Source: JBQCHF01 sp051953655 (lineage in GTDB: Bacteria; Actinomycetota; Actinomycetes; Motilibacterales; Motilibacteraceae). From it: a DNA stretch of 28,070 nucleotides. Made by a program: the position numbers and the translations under genes. The stretch lies in contig JBQCIO010000014.1 of assembly GCA_051953655.1 (NCBI GenBank), positions 1-28,070 of the forward strand. Direction: 5' to 3'. Shown piece after piece: positions 6,668 through 14,337 of the stretch (position 1 is its first letter; each line of letters begins with the position of its first letter). The notes beneath the pieces are model-generated. The model ran no database searches. It worked only from the letters and a program-made list of their open reading frames with translations, and was not told where the DNA came from.

Positions 6668-7609
6668 CTACCGCGTCGTCGGCGCGTCCGGGGCGCTGAC
6701 GTCGACCGTGGTGACCTTGGGCGTGGACTGGCCGAGCAGGGCCTGGGCGACCAGCGCCTTGCGCTGGGGGCGGCCGGCGTCGCCCCAGACGACGGTGCGG
6801 CCCCGGGTGAGCGAGAGGACGACGTGGTCGGGGGTCTGGGCGGACACCTGGGTCACCTGCGCGGCCAGCCCCTCCGGCAGCGCGGCCACCACGGACACCG
6901 CGGCGGTGAGGGCCGCCGGCGGTGCGGCGCCCACGGCGGCGCTCGGGGTGGTGAGCAGCGGCAGCCCGGCGGGACGGCGCGGCACGGTGGCGAACGCGAC
7001 GCCGGAGGCGTCGACGAGGGTCCAGCTCGAGCCGGCCTGCACCACGGCGGCGGGGGTGCGCTCCACCACAGTGATCTCGACGGTGCCGGGCCAGGCGCGG
7101 GCGACGTCGACGCGGGCCACGACGGGCAGCTCGGCCACCCGCTGCCGCACGGCCGTGGTGTCCAGGCGCAGCATCGGCCGGCCGACGGGCACGTCGGCGG
7201 CGGCGGTGACGGCGTCGAGCGTGAGCCCGCTCGGGGTCGGCACGGCCGCGGCCGGCAGACCGTTCACCCGTACCGACCGGACGACGAGCAGCGGGCCGGC
7301 GAGCACGGCCCAGGCCAGGGCGACCACCGCGGCCACGGCCACGACGACCAACAGCAGCGGACGCCAGGACCGCACGCGGGCCGCCCGTGCCCTGGCCGCG
7401 AAGCGGCGGGCCGAGGTGGCCGAGACGGTGGCACCGCCCCGAGCTCGCCCGGCGCGCGTTCCGGCGGCGCCGGGGCCTGGGCGTCGCGGCGCCTGCGCGC
7501 CGGTGACGCGCGGACGCGCCTGCTGCCGCTCGGCGAGCCGGGGCGAGGCCGGCTGCCGCGGCACCCCCGGTACCCGCGGCACAGGACCGGTCCGGCGGGC
7601 GGTGGCCAC
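6668..7609 (-). CDS. ftsQ: FtsQ, divisome membrane protein with POTRA domain
   Basis: This bitopic protein links early and late divisome components. The 313-aa product has a long basic Pro/Arg-rich cytoplasmic tail (about 1-82), one membrane helix (about 84-107), a POTRA domain beginning VVRSVRVNGLPA (109-120) and the FtsQ/DivIB C-terminal domain. Family motifs include PVVARVDVARAWPGTVEITVVERTP and, near the end, WGDAGRPQRKALVAQALL. Start GTG 7609 has GGAGGG six bases upstream, and the murC stop is only two bases away, so the genes are co-translated. The gene order murC-ftsQ-ftsZ supports the call. Confidence 0.93.
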   Translation of the reverse strand: MATARRTGPVPRVPGVPRQPASPRLAERQQARPRVTGAQAPRRPGPGAAGTRAGRARGGATVSATSARRFAARARAARVRSWRPLLLVVVAVAAVVALAWAVLAGPLLVVRSVRVNGLPAAAVPTPSGLTLDAVTAAADVPVGRPMLRLDTTAVRQRVAELPVVARVDVARAWPGTVEITVVERTPAAVVQAGSSWTLVDASGVAFATVPRRPAGLPLLTTPSAAVGAAPPAALTAAVSVVAALPEGLAAQVTQVSAQTPDHVVLSLTRGRTVVWGDAGRPQRKALVAQALLGQSTPKVTTVDVSAPDAPTTR

Positions 7610-7611
7610 GC

Positions 7612-9060
7612 CTAGCCCTCCGCTCCCGCGGCGGCGCTGCCGTCGCCCGGTGCTTCGAGCTCGGCCAGCACCTCGGGCCCGACCATGGTCACGTCGCCGG
7701 CGCCGAGCGTGAGCACGACGTCGCCGGGCCGGGCCCGACGGGCCAGCTCGCCGGCCACCGCGGACCAGCTCGGCTCGAAGTGCACCTGCTCGGCCGGCAG
7801 CGGCACAGCCGCCGCGACCGAGGCGCCGGTGGCCCCGGGCACGGGGTCCTCCCCCGCGCCGTAGACCTCCATGACGACGACCTCGTCGGCCAGGCCCAGG
7901 GCGGCCCCGAACTCCTCCCGGAACGCCGCGGTCCGGCTGTAGCGGTGGGGCTGGAACGCCACGACCAGCCGCCCGCCCTCGGCCACGGTGCGGAAGGCGC
8001 GCAGCACCGCGGCGATCTCGGTGGGGTGGTGCGCGTAGTCGTCGTAGACGCGGACGCCGGCGGCGCTGCCCTTGAGCTCGGAACGGCGCCGGGTGCCGGT
8101 GTAGACCCCCAGGCCCTCGCGCAGCTCCGCGGCGGAGAAGCCCAGCCCGATCCCGGTCAGCAGCGCGGCGGCGGCGTTGAGGGCGTTGTGCCGGCCGGGA
8201 ACCCGAAGCTCGACCGGTCCGAGCCGGCGGCCGCGCAGGACCGCCTCGAACCGGGTGCCGCCGCCGGCCTCGACGAGGTCGACCACCCGCAGGTCGACGT
8301 CCTCCGACTCGCCGTAGGAGCGCACGTCGACGCCCTGCTCCGCGGCCCGCTCCCCCAGCCGCCGGGCCCCGGGGTCGTCGGCGCAGACGACGAGGAAGCC
8401 GCCCGGCTCCACCCGGCCGGCGAAGGCCAGGAAGGCGTCGTCGACGGCGTCGCCGTCGGCGTAGTGGTCGAGGTGGTCCGGCTCGACGTTGGTAACGACG
8501 GCCGCGGCCGGCGAGTAGAGCAGGAAGGAGCCGTCGCTCTCGTCGGCCTCCGCGACGAAGACGTCGCCGCTGCCGTTGTGGGCGTTGGCGCCGGACTCGT
8601 TGAGGTGGCCGCCGATGGCGAAGGACGGGTCGGCCCCGCAGTGCTGCAGGGCCACGGTGAGCAGCGAGGTGGTGGTGGTCTTTCCGTGCGTTCCGGCCAC
8701 GGCCACCGCCCGGCGCCCGGCCATGACCGAGGCGAGGGCCGACGCGCGCGGGAGCACGAGCAGGCCCCGACGCCGGGCCTCCACCAGCTCGGGGTTGTCC
8801 GGCCGGATGGCCGAGCTGACCACGAGGGTGTCCACCCCCTCGAGGTTCTCCGCGGCGTGCCCGACGACGACCCGGGCACCCAGCGCGCGCAGCGCGGCCA
8901 GCACCCGGGAGTCCTTGGCGTCGCTGCCGCTGACGGTGAGCCCGCGGGCGAGCATGATCCCGGCGATCCCGGACATGCCGGCGCCCCCGATGCCGACGAA
9001 GTGCACCGCGCCGAGCTCGTCGGCGGGCACGGTCTGCTCGGGGGCGGGAACGGCGCTCAC
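7612..9060 (-). CDS. murC: MurC, UDP-N-acetylmuramate-L-alanine ligase
   Basis: MurC is the cytoplasmic ATP-dependent enzyme that adds L-Ala to UDP-MurNAc, the first stem-peptide residue. The 482-aa product has the Rossmann-like UDP-binding start VHFVGIGGAGMSGIA (19-33), the ATP P-loop GTHGKTTT (123-130) and NVEPDHLDHY of the Mur ligase central domain. YDDYAHHPTEI follows, typical of MurC, with the C-terminal ligase domain (FQPHRYSRT). Length is normal. Start GTG 9060 has GGAGGA about 8 bases upstream. It is 67 bases after murG and 2 bases before ftsQ. Confidence 0.97.
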   Translation of the reverse strand: MSAVPAPEQTVPADELGAVHFVGIGGAGMSGIAGIMLARGLTVSGSDAKDSRVLAALRALGARVVVGHAAENLEGVDTLVVSSAIRPDNPELVEARRRGLLVLPRASALASVMAGRRAVAVAGTHGKTTTTSLLTVALQHCGADPSFAIGGHLNESGANAHNGSGDVFVAEADESDGSFLLYSPAAAVVTNVEPDHLDHYADGDAVDDAFLAFAGRVEPGGFLVVCADDPGARRLGERAAEQGVDVRSYGESEDVDLRVVDLVEAGGGTRFEAVLRGRRLGPVELRVPGRHNALNAAAALLTGIGLGFSAAELREGLGVYTGTRRRSELKGSAAGVRVYDDYAHHPTEIAAVLRAFRTVAEGGRLVVAFQPHRYSRTAAFREEFGAALGLADEVVVMEVYGAGEDPVPGATGASVAAAVPLPAEQVHFEPSWSAVAGELARRARPGDVVLTLGAGDVTMVGPEVLAELEAPGDGSAAAGAEG

Positions 9061-9127
9061 GGGGGTCGTCCTCCGGCGGGGCTCGGTGGCATGTGGGCGG
9101 GCGGGTGGGTCGGCTGTCGGTCAGGGT

Positions 9128-10375
9128 CTACCCGGCGGGTCCGACAGTCCCCGACGGTCCTGTCGGTCCTGTCGGTCCTGTCGGTCCCGAGTCTCCCCGA
9201 TCCCCCGCGTCTCCCCGATCCCCCGCGTCTCCCCGCTCCCCCGCCGCCCCCGGGCGGACGCCGGCCGCGGCCAGGACCAGGTCGGCCAGCCGCTCGTCGC
9301 CGTCGAGCACGCCGAACCCGGCCGCGGCGCGCCCGGCGGCGGCCAGCCGACCGGGGTCGGCGAGGAACGGGACCAGCTCGCGGCGCACCCAGCCCGTGTC
9401 GCAGCCGGCGTCGTCGACCATGAGCCCGCCGCCCGCGGTCACCACGGGTTCGGCGTTGAGCCGCTGCTCGCCGTTCCCGATCGGCAGGGGCACGTAGGCG
9501 GCCGGCAGCCCGAGGGCGGTCACCTCGCACACGGTCCCGGCCCCCGCCCGGCACACGACGGCGTCGGCGGCGGAGTAGGCCAGGTCCATCCGGTCCAGGT
9601 AGGGCACCACGACGTAGCCGGGACCGTCGGGCACCGCGGGCGAGGCGAACTCCTTGCCCTGCCCGCTCACGTGCAGGACCTGCACCCCGGCCTCGGCGAG
9701 GTCCGCGGCCGCGGCCGGCAGCGCGCTGTTGAGCCGTGCCGCGCCCAGCGAGCCGCCGAACACCAGCAGGGTGGGCCGACGGTCGTCCAGGCCGAACCGG
9801 GCCAGCGCCTCGGCCCGGTGGGCGGCCCGGTCCAGCCCGGTGATCTCGGTGCGCATCGGCAGGCCGGTGCGGACGGCGCCGCGCAGCGGGGTGCCCGGGA
9901 AGGTGACGGCCACCGCCCGGGCCCAGCGCGCGCCCAGCCGGTTCGCGACGCCGGGACGGCTGTTCTGCTCGTGCACCACGACCGGGACACGGCGTCGACG
10001 CGCGGCGAGGTAGGCCGGGGTGGCGACGTAGCCGCCGAAGCCCACGACGACGTCGGCGCCCACCTCGTCGATGGCGGCCTCGGCCGCGCGCACGGCGGCC
10101 CGCAGCCGTCCGGGCAGCCGCGCCAGGTCCACCGACGGACGGCGCGGCAACGGCACCCGGGGGACGACGGCCAGCGGGTAGCCGCGGTCGGGGACCAGCC
10201 GCGCCTCGAGCCCCTCGGCGGTGCCGAGCACCAGCACCTCGGTGGCCGGGTCCCGACGGCGCAGGCAGTCGGCCAGCGACAGCAGGGGTGCGACGTGGCC
10301 GGCGGTGCCGCCGCCGGCGAGCAGGGCGCGCAAGGCCCCTGGGCTCACGGGGCTCACGGGGCTCACGGGGCTCAC
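9128..10375 (-). CDS. murG: MurG, lipid II-forming GlcNAc transferase, with Gly-X-Y C-terminal tail
   Basis: MurG is the peripheral membrane GT28 glycosyltransferase that converts lipid I to lipid II. The 415-aa product has GGGTAGH (21-27), the acceptor loop VVVGFGGYVATPA (109-121), HEQNSRPGVANR (135-146), FGGSLGAARLN (206-216) and the donor site YSAADAVVCRAGAGTVCE with PIGNGEQRLNAEP (298-310). GTG 10375 overlaps the ftsW stop as GTGA, so coupling favours the first of four tandem GTG codons. The N-terminus therefore reads as repeated Ser-Pro-Val. Residues 376-415 form 13 Gly-X-Y triplets (GER, GDA, GDR, GPT and so on), a collagen-like extension that I know of in no standard MurG. Both termini are encoded by 9- or 18-bp DNA repeats. 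The catalytic core looks intact. Confidence 0.95.
   Translation of the reverse strand: MSPVSPVSPVSPGALRALLAGGGTAGHVAPLLSLADCLRRRDPATEVLVLGTAEGLEARLVPDRGYPLAVVPRVPLPRRPSVDLARLPGRLRAAVRAAEAAIDEVGADVVVGFGGYVATPAYLAARRRRVPVVVHEQNSRPGVANRLGARWARAVAVTFPGTPLRGAVRTGLPMRTEITGLDRAAHRAEALARFGLDDRRPTLLVFGGSLGAARLNSALPAAAADLAEAGVQVLHVSGQGKEFASPAVPDGPGYVVVPYLDRMDLAYSAADAVVCRAGAGTVCEVTALGLPAAYVPLPIGNGEQRLNAEPVVTAGGGLMVDDAGCDTGWVRRELVPFLADPGRLAAAGRAAAGFGVLDGDERLADLVLAAAGVRPGAAGERGDAGDRGDAGDRGDSGPTGPTGPTGPSGTVGPAG
9131..9250 (-). repeat. Repeats encoding the MurG Gly-X-Y tail
   Basis: Read on the minus strand, an 18-bp unit encoding Gly-Asp-Arg/Gly-Asp-Ala(Ser) recurs about two and a half times. A 9-bp unit encoding Gly-Pro-Thr follows three times (plus-strand TGTCGGTCC repeats around 9159-9188). 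Unit lengths are multiples of three, so copy-number changes keep frame and keep the Gly-X-Y pattern. Confidence 0.85.
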
Positions 10376-10376
10376 C
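10341..10376. repeat. Four 9-bp tandem repeats at the ftsW/murG junction
   Basis: GGGCTCACG occurs three times and GGGCTCACC once, head to tail (10341-10349, 10350-10358, 10359-10367, 10368-10376). On the minus strand each copy contains GTGAGCCC, so each gives murG an in-frame GTG, and the upstream-most copy also supplies the ftsW TGA stop. The repeat encodes the Ser-Pro-Val steps at the MurG N-terminus. Confidence 0.9.
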
Positions 10377-11790
10377 GGTCCCGACCGGCCGGCCGGCGTA
10401 CCGCCGCCGGGCGCCGGGCGGCAGCCGCTCTCCCCTGCTGGGCGTCACGGTGCGGCAGCAGCCATCCGAAGGCGCGGCGGGCGGTGCGCTGCGCCAGCCC
10501 GGGGCCGCGGGCGGCGAGGGTGGCGACGGCGTCGCGCTCGTGCCGCGCGAAGGACATGAGCATGCCGAGGGCGACCAGGGTGGGCAGCAGCGCCGACCCG
10601 CCGTAGGAGATGAGCGGGAGCGGGATGCCGGCGATGGGGAGCAGGCCGGTGACCGCGCCGATGTTGACCACGGCCTGCACCCCGATCCACACCGCGATGC
10701 AGGCGGCGGCCAGGCGCACGAAGGGGTCGCGGGTGCGTTGGGCCACCCGCAGCGCGCTGGCGATGATGACGCCGAACAGCAGCAGCACCGCGAGGGTGCC
10801 GACCAGGCCGAGCTCCTCGCCGATGATGGCGAGGATGAAGTCGGTCTGCTGCTCGGGGAGCCAGCTCCACTTCTCCCGGGAGGCCCCGAGCCCGAGGCCG
10901 AACCAGCCGCCCGAGCCCAGCGCGTACTTGCTGTGCATGAGCTGGTAGCCGGTGCCGAGCGGGTCGCTGCTGGGGTCGAGGAACGACAGCAGCCGGCGGC
11001 GTCGGCTGGGCTTGGACCAGGTCATGAACGCGACGCCGGCCAGGCCGAGGGAGAGCAGCGAGCCGAACAGGCGCATCGGCGCGCCGGCGAAGAACAGCAG
11101 CGCCCCGGTGATGGCCATGAGCACCAGCGAGGTGCCGAGGTCGCCGCCGGCCAGCACCAGCAGCAGGATCAGCCCGGCCACCGGGGCCAGCGGGACGAGC
11201 AGGTGCCGGTAGCGGTCGATGGACCGCGCCTTGCGGGCCAGCAGGTCCGCCCCCCACAGGACGAGAGCCAGCTTGGCGAACTCCGAGGGCTGCAGCCGGA
11301 TCGGGCCGAAGGCCAGCCAGTTCTGGTTGCCGTTGACCGAGACGCCCAGGACCATGACGAGCCCGAGCAGCGCGAGGACGCCGGCCAGCGCGGGGTAGGC
11401 CGCCCAGCGGAACACCCGCACCGGCAGCCGCGAGGCGACCAGCATGAGCGGCACGCCCATCGCGCTCCACATCAGCTGCTTGCTGAAGACGCTGAACGAG
11501 GAGCCGCTGTCCTCGTAGGCGGTGACGCTGGAGGCCGAGAGCACCATGACCAGGCCGAGCGCCAGCAGCATCACCGTGGCGCCCAGCAGCAGGTAGTAGG
11601 GCGTGAGCGGGCGCGACCACAGGTCGACCAGGGCCGAGCGCCGCACCGGGCTGCTCGGGGCGCCCGCCGCCGCGCGCGACCCGCCTCCGTCGACCGCGCG
11701 CAGGTCCGGACGGGCGCTCTGCCGGCTGCTCTGACGGGAGGCGGGCCGGGCTGCGCCGCCGCGACCGGCGGCGCTGGCCGAGGAGGGCAC
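10372..11790 (-). CDS. ftsW: FtsW, SEDS-family septal peptidoglycan glycosyltransferase
   Basis: This polytopic enzyme polymerises lipid II at the septum with FtsI. From GTG 11790 it is 472 aa: a long polar Ser/Arg/Ala-rich cytoplasmic N-tail (1-60), then about ten membrane helices starting near PYYLLLGATVMLLALGLVMVL (64-84). SEDS motifs are NQNWLAFGPIRLQPSEFAKL, GGDLGTSLV, and LPEQQTDFILAIIGEELGL, where the Asp in QTDF matches the essential catalytic Asp. NIGAVTGLLPIAGIPLPLISYGGS closes the fold. A basic, Ala/Arg-rich cytoplasmic C-tail follows. The frame is open further upstream inside murD. GTG 11790, two bases after the murD stop, is the natural start, though its ribosome site (GGGGGC) is weak. 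It overlaps murG by GTGA. Confidence 0.94.
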   Translation of the reverse strand: MPSSASAAGRGGAARPASRQSSRQSARPDLRAVDGGGSRAAAGAPSSPVRRSALVDLWSRPLTPYYLLLGATVMLLALGLVMVLSASSVTAYEDSGSSFSVFSKQLMWSAMGVPLMLVASRLPVRVFRWAAYPALAGVLALLGLVMVLGVSVNGNQNWLAFGPIRLQPSEFAKLALVLWGADLLARKARSIDRYRHLLVPLAPVAGLILLLVLAGGDLGTSLVLMAITGALLFFAGAPMRLFGSLLSLGLAGVAFMTWSKPSRRRRLLSFLDPSSDPLGTGYQLMHSKYALGSGGWFGLGLGASREKWSWLPEQQTDFILAIIGEELGLVGTLAVLLLFGVIIASALRVAQRTRDPFVRLAAACIAVWIGVQAVVNIGAVTGLLPIAGIPLPLISYGGSALLPTLVALGMLMSFARHERDAVATLAARGPGLAQRTARRAFGWLLPHRDAQQGRAAAARRPAAVRRPAGRDR

Positions 11791-11792
11791 GA

Positions 11793-13262
11793 TCAGGCCC
11801 CCGACCGCTGCACGACGAGCCGGGTGACGGCGTCGGCGAAGGCGTCGCCGCGGGCGCCGTAGTCGCGGAACATGTCCATGGAGGCGCAGGCCGGGGCCAG
11901 CAGCACGGTGTCGCCCGGCCGGGCCACACCCGTGGCGACGCGCACGACCTCGTCCATGGCCCCAGTGTCCGTGGCGGCCACCTCGATCACGGGGACATCG
12001 GGCGCGTGTCGCGCGAGTGCCTCCGCGATCTGCGCGCGGTCGCGACCGATGAGCACCACGGCGCGCAGCCGGGCCCGGGCCGAGGCGACCAGGTCGTCGA
12101 ACTCGGCCCCCTTGGCCAGCCCGCCGGCGACCCACACGACCGACTCGTAGGCCCGCAGGGACGCGGCGGCCGCATGGGTGTTGGTGGCTTTGGAGTCGTC
12201 CACCCACTGCACGCCGTCCACGGTGGCCACCTCGGCGATCCGGTGGGCGTCGGGACGGAACCCGCGCAGGCCGTCGCGGACGGCGCCGGGCCGCACGCCG
12301 TGGGCGCGGGCCAGGGCCGCGGCGGCCAGGGCGTTCTCCACGTTGTGCGGGGCGGCCGGGACGACGTCGCGCAGCGAGCCCAGCTCGGCGGCGTTGCGGT
12401 CGCGGTCGGGCAGGAAGGCGCGGTCCACGAGCACGTCGTCGACGACGCCGAGCATGCTCACCGCCGGCACCCCGAGGGTGAACCCGATCGCGCGGCAGCC
12501 CTCCTCCACCTCGGCGTCGCGCACGAGCTGCTCCGTGCGCGCGTCGGCCACGTTGTAGACGCAGGCGATCTTCGCGTTCTCGTAGACCTTGCCCTTGGCC
12601 CGGGCGTAGGCATCCATGCCCCCGTGCCAGTCCAGGTGGTCCGGCGCGAGGTTGAGCACGGCGGACGCCTCGGGGCGCAGGGAGTGGCTCCAGTGCAGCT
12701 GGTAGCTCGACAGCTCCACGGCCAGGACGTCGTAGGGCTGGTCGGCGAGCACGGCGTCGACGAGCGGGAAGCCGACGTTGCCGGTGGCCACCGTGCGCTG
12801 CCCGTCGGCGGCGAGCATGGCGGCCAGCATCTGCACGGTGGTCGTCTTGCCGTTGGTGCCGGTGAGGCACAGCCACGGCGCGGCGTCCTCCGCCGGGCGC
12901 AGCCGCCAGGCCAGCTCGACCTCGCCCCACACCGCGATCCCGGCGGCCGCGGCCGCGGCGAGCACCGGCTGGTCCGGGCGCCAGCCGGGACTGGTGACGA
13001 CGAGGTCGACGCCCTCGAGCACGGCGGGGTCCTGCGCCGCGGCACCCAGGCGCACCTCGGCGCCGAGCACCCGGAGGATCTCCGCGCGCTCCTGCGCCCG
13101 CTCGTCCGCCCCGGCGTCGACCGCACGCACCCGGGCGCCCAGGCGCAGCAGGGCGTCGGCGGCGGGGAAGCCGGAGACCCCGATGCCGAGCACGAGCACG
13201 TGGGCGCGCTCCCACACCGGCGTCGGTCCGCCCGGACGCGACGCCTCGGCCGGCGCGCTCAC
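11793..13262 (-). CDS. murD: MurD, UDP-MurNAc-L-Ala-D-Glu ligase
   Basis: MurD is the cytoplasmic ATP-dependent ligase that adds D-Glu. The 489-aa product has an N-terminal Rossmann-like domain (VLVLGIGVSGFPAADAL, 22-38) and VTSPGWRPDQP. The P-loop TGTNGKTTT is at 134-142. ELSSYQLHW and NLAPDHLDWHG lie in the central domain, with DSKATNTHA and CASMDMFRDYGARGDAFA near the end, all typical of MurD. Start GTG 13262 has GAGGG a few bases upstream. The mraY stop lies 10 bases upstream; an ATG overlapping that stop runs into TGA after five codons and is not the start. ftsW follows after two bases. Confidence 0.96.
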   Translation of the reverse strand: MSAPAEASRPGGPTPVWERAHVLVLGIGVSGFPAADALLRLGARVRAVDAGADERAQERAEILRVLGAEVRLGAAAQDPAVLEGVDLVVTSPGWRPDQPVLAAAAAAGIAVWGEVELAWRLRPAEDAAPWLCLTGTNGKTTTVQMLAAMLAADGQRTVATGNVGFPLVDAVLADQPYDVLAVELSSYQLHWSHSLRPEASAVLNLAPDHLDWHGGMDAYARAKGKVYENAKIACVYNVADARTEQLVRDAEVEEGCRAIGFTLGVPAVSMLGVVDDVLVDRAFLPDRDRNAAELGSLRDVVPAAPHNVENALAAAALARAHGVRPGAVRDGLRGFRPDAHRIAEVATVDGVQWVDDSKATNTHAAAASLRAYESVVWVAGGLAKGAEFDDLVASARARLRAVVLIGRDRAQIAEALARHAPDVPVIEVAATDTGAMDEVVRVATGVARPGDTVLLAPACASMDMFRDYGARGDAFADAVTRLVVQRSGA

Positions 13263-13272
13263 AGGCCCTCGC

Positions 13273-14337
13273 TCATAGACCCTGCACCCACTCGGCGTAG
13301 AACACCCCGAGCCCGACCGCCACGCACAGGCCGGCCACGATCCAGAACCTGATGACGATCGTCACCTCGTTCCAGCCGACCAGCTCGAAGTGGTGCTGCA
13401 GCGGGGCCATCCGGAAGACGCGGTTCCCGGTGGTCTTGAACGAGGCGACCTGGATGATCACCGACAGGGTGATGATCACGAACAGGCCGCCGAGCATGGC
13501 GAGCAGCAGCTCGGTGCGGGTGAGGATCGCGAAGCCCGCGATGGTGCCCCCGATGGCCAGCGACCCGGTGTCGCCCATGAAGATCTTGGCCGGCGACGCG
13601 TTCCACCACAGGAAGCCGAAGCAGGCGCCCATGAAGGCGGCGCTGAGAACCGCGAGGTCGAGCGGGTCGCGCACCTGGTAGCACTGAGCGCCCGGGTTGA
13701 TCGAGCAGCTCTGCCCGAACTGCCATACCCCGATGAGGGTGTAGGCGCCGAAGGTCATGGTGGCCGCGCCGGTGGCCAGGCCGTCGAGGCCGTCGGTGAG
13801 GTTGACCCCGTTGCTGGTGGCGGCGATGAGGAAGTAGGCCCACAGCACGAAGCCGACCGCGGTGAGGCCGAGGCTCGTGTCCCGGATGAAGGACAGGTGC
13901 GTGGACGCCGGGTGCAGGCCCTGCTCGTCCGGGAAACCGAGCGACAGCACGGCGAACACGACGCCGACCACCGTCTGGCCACCGAACTTCGTGGACGCCC
14001 GAAGACCCAGGCTGCGCTGCTTGAAGATCTTGATGTAGTCGTCGCAGAAGCCGACCAGTGCCATGCCCAGCATGAGGAACAGCACGAGCAGGCCGGACGC
14101 GGTGGGCTCGCGCCACATGATCAGGTGGGCGCCGAGGTAGCCGAGCAGGACGCCGGCCACGATCGCGAGGCCACCCATCGACGGGGTGCCGCGCTTGGAC
14201 TCGTGGTCCGGGAAGCCCTCGTTGACGTCGCGGATCGCCTGGCTGTAGCCGTGCTTGCGCAGCACGCGGATGACCAGCGGCGTGCCGAGCAGCCCGACGA
14301 GCAGGCCGATGGCACCGGACAGCAGGATGAGCTTCAC
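13273..14337 (-). CDS. mraY: MraY, phospho-MurNAc-pentapeptide translocase
   Basis: This polytopic enzyme transfers phospho-MurNAc-pentapeptide to undecaprenyl phosphate, giving lipid I. The 354-aa protein carries KRGTPSMGGLAI (48-59), the Asp pair in FCDDYIKI (97-104), the catalytic NLTDGLDGLA (179-188), FMGDTGSLAIGG (253-264) and PLQHHFELVGW, with about ten membrane helices. GTG 14337 overlaps the murF stop in a GTGA and has GGGGAG six bases upstream. The frame is open further upstream but gives only Arg/Gly-rich translation of murF DNA. Normal length, no missing motif. Confidence 0.97.
   Translation of the reverse strand: MKLILLSGAIGLLVGLLGTPLVIRVLRKHGYSQAIRDVNEGFPDHESKRGTPSMGGLAIVAGVLLGYLGAHLIMWREPTASGLLVLFLMLGMALVGFCDDYIKIFKQRSLGLRASTKFGGQTVVGVVFAVLSLGFPDEQGLHPASTHLSFIRDTSLGLTAVGFVLWAYFLIAATSNGVNLTDGLDGLATGAATMTFGAYTLIGVWQFGQSCSINPGAQCYQVRDPLDLAVLSAAFMGACFGFLWWNASPAKIFMGDTGSLAIGGTIAGFAILTRTELLLAMLGGLFVIITLSVIIQVASFKTTGNRVFRMAPLQHHFELVGWNEVTIVIRFWIVAGLCVAVGLGVFYAEWVQGL

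Noticed and set aside
9093..9497. Plus-strand frame with repeated Val-Gly-Pro and Ser-Pro units opposite the murG 3' end
   Set aside because: Antisense reading of the repeats that encode the MurG Gly-X-Y tail; no start signal and no family.
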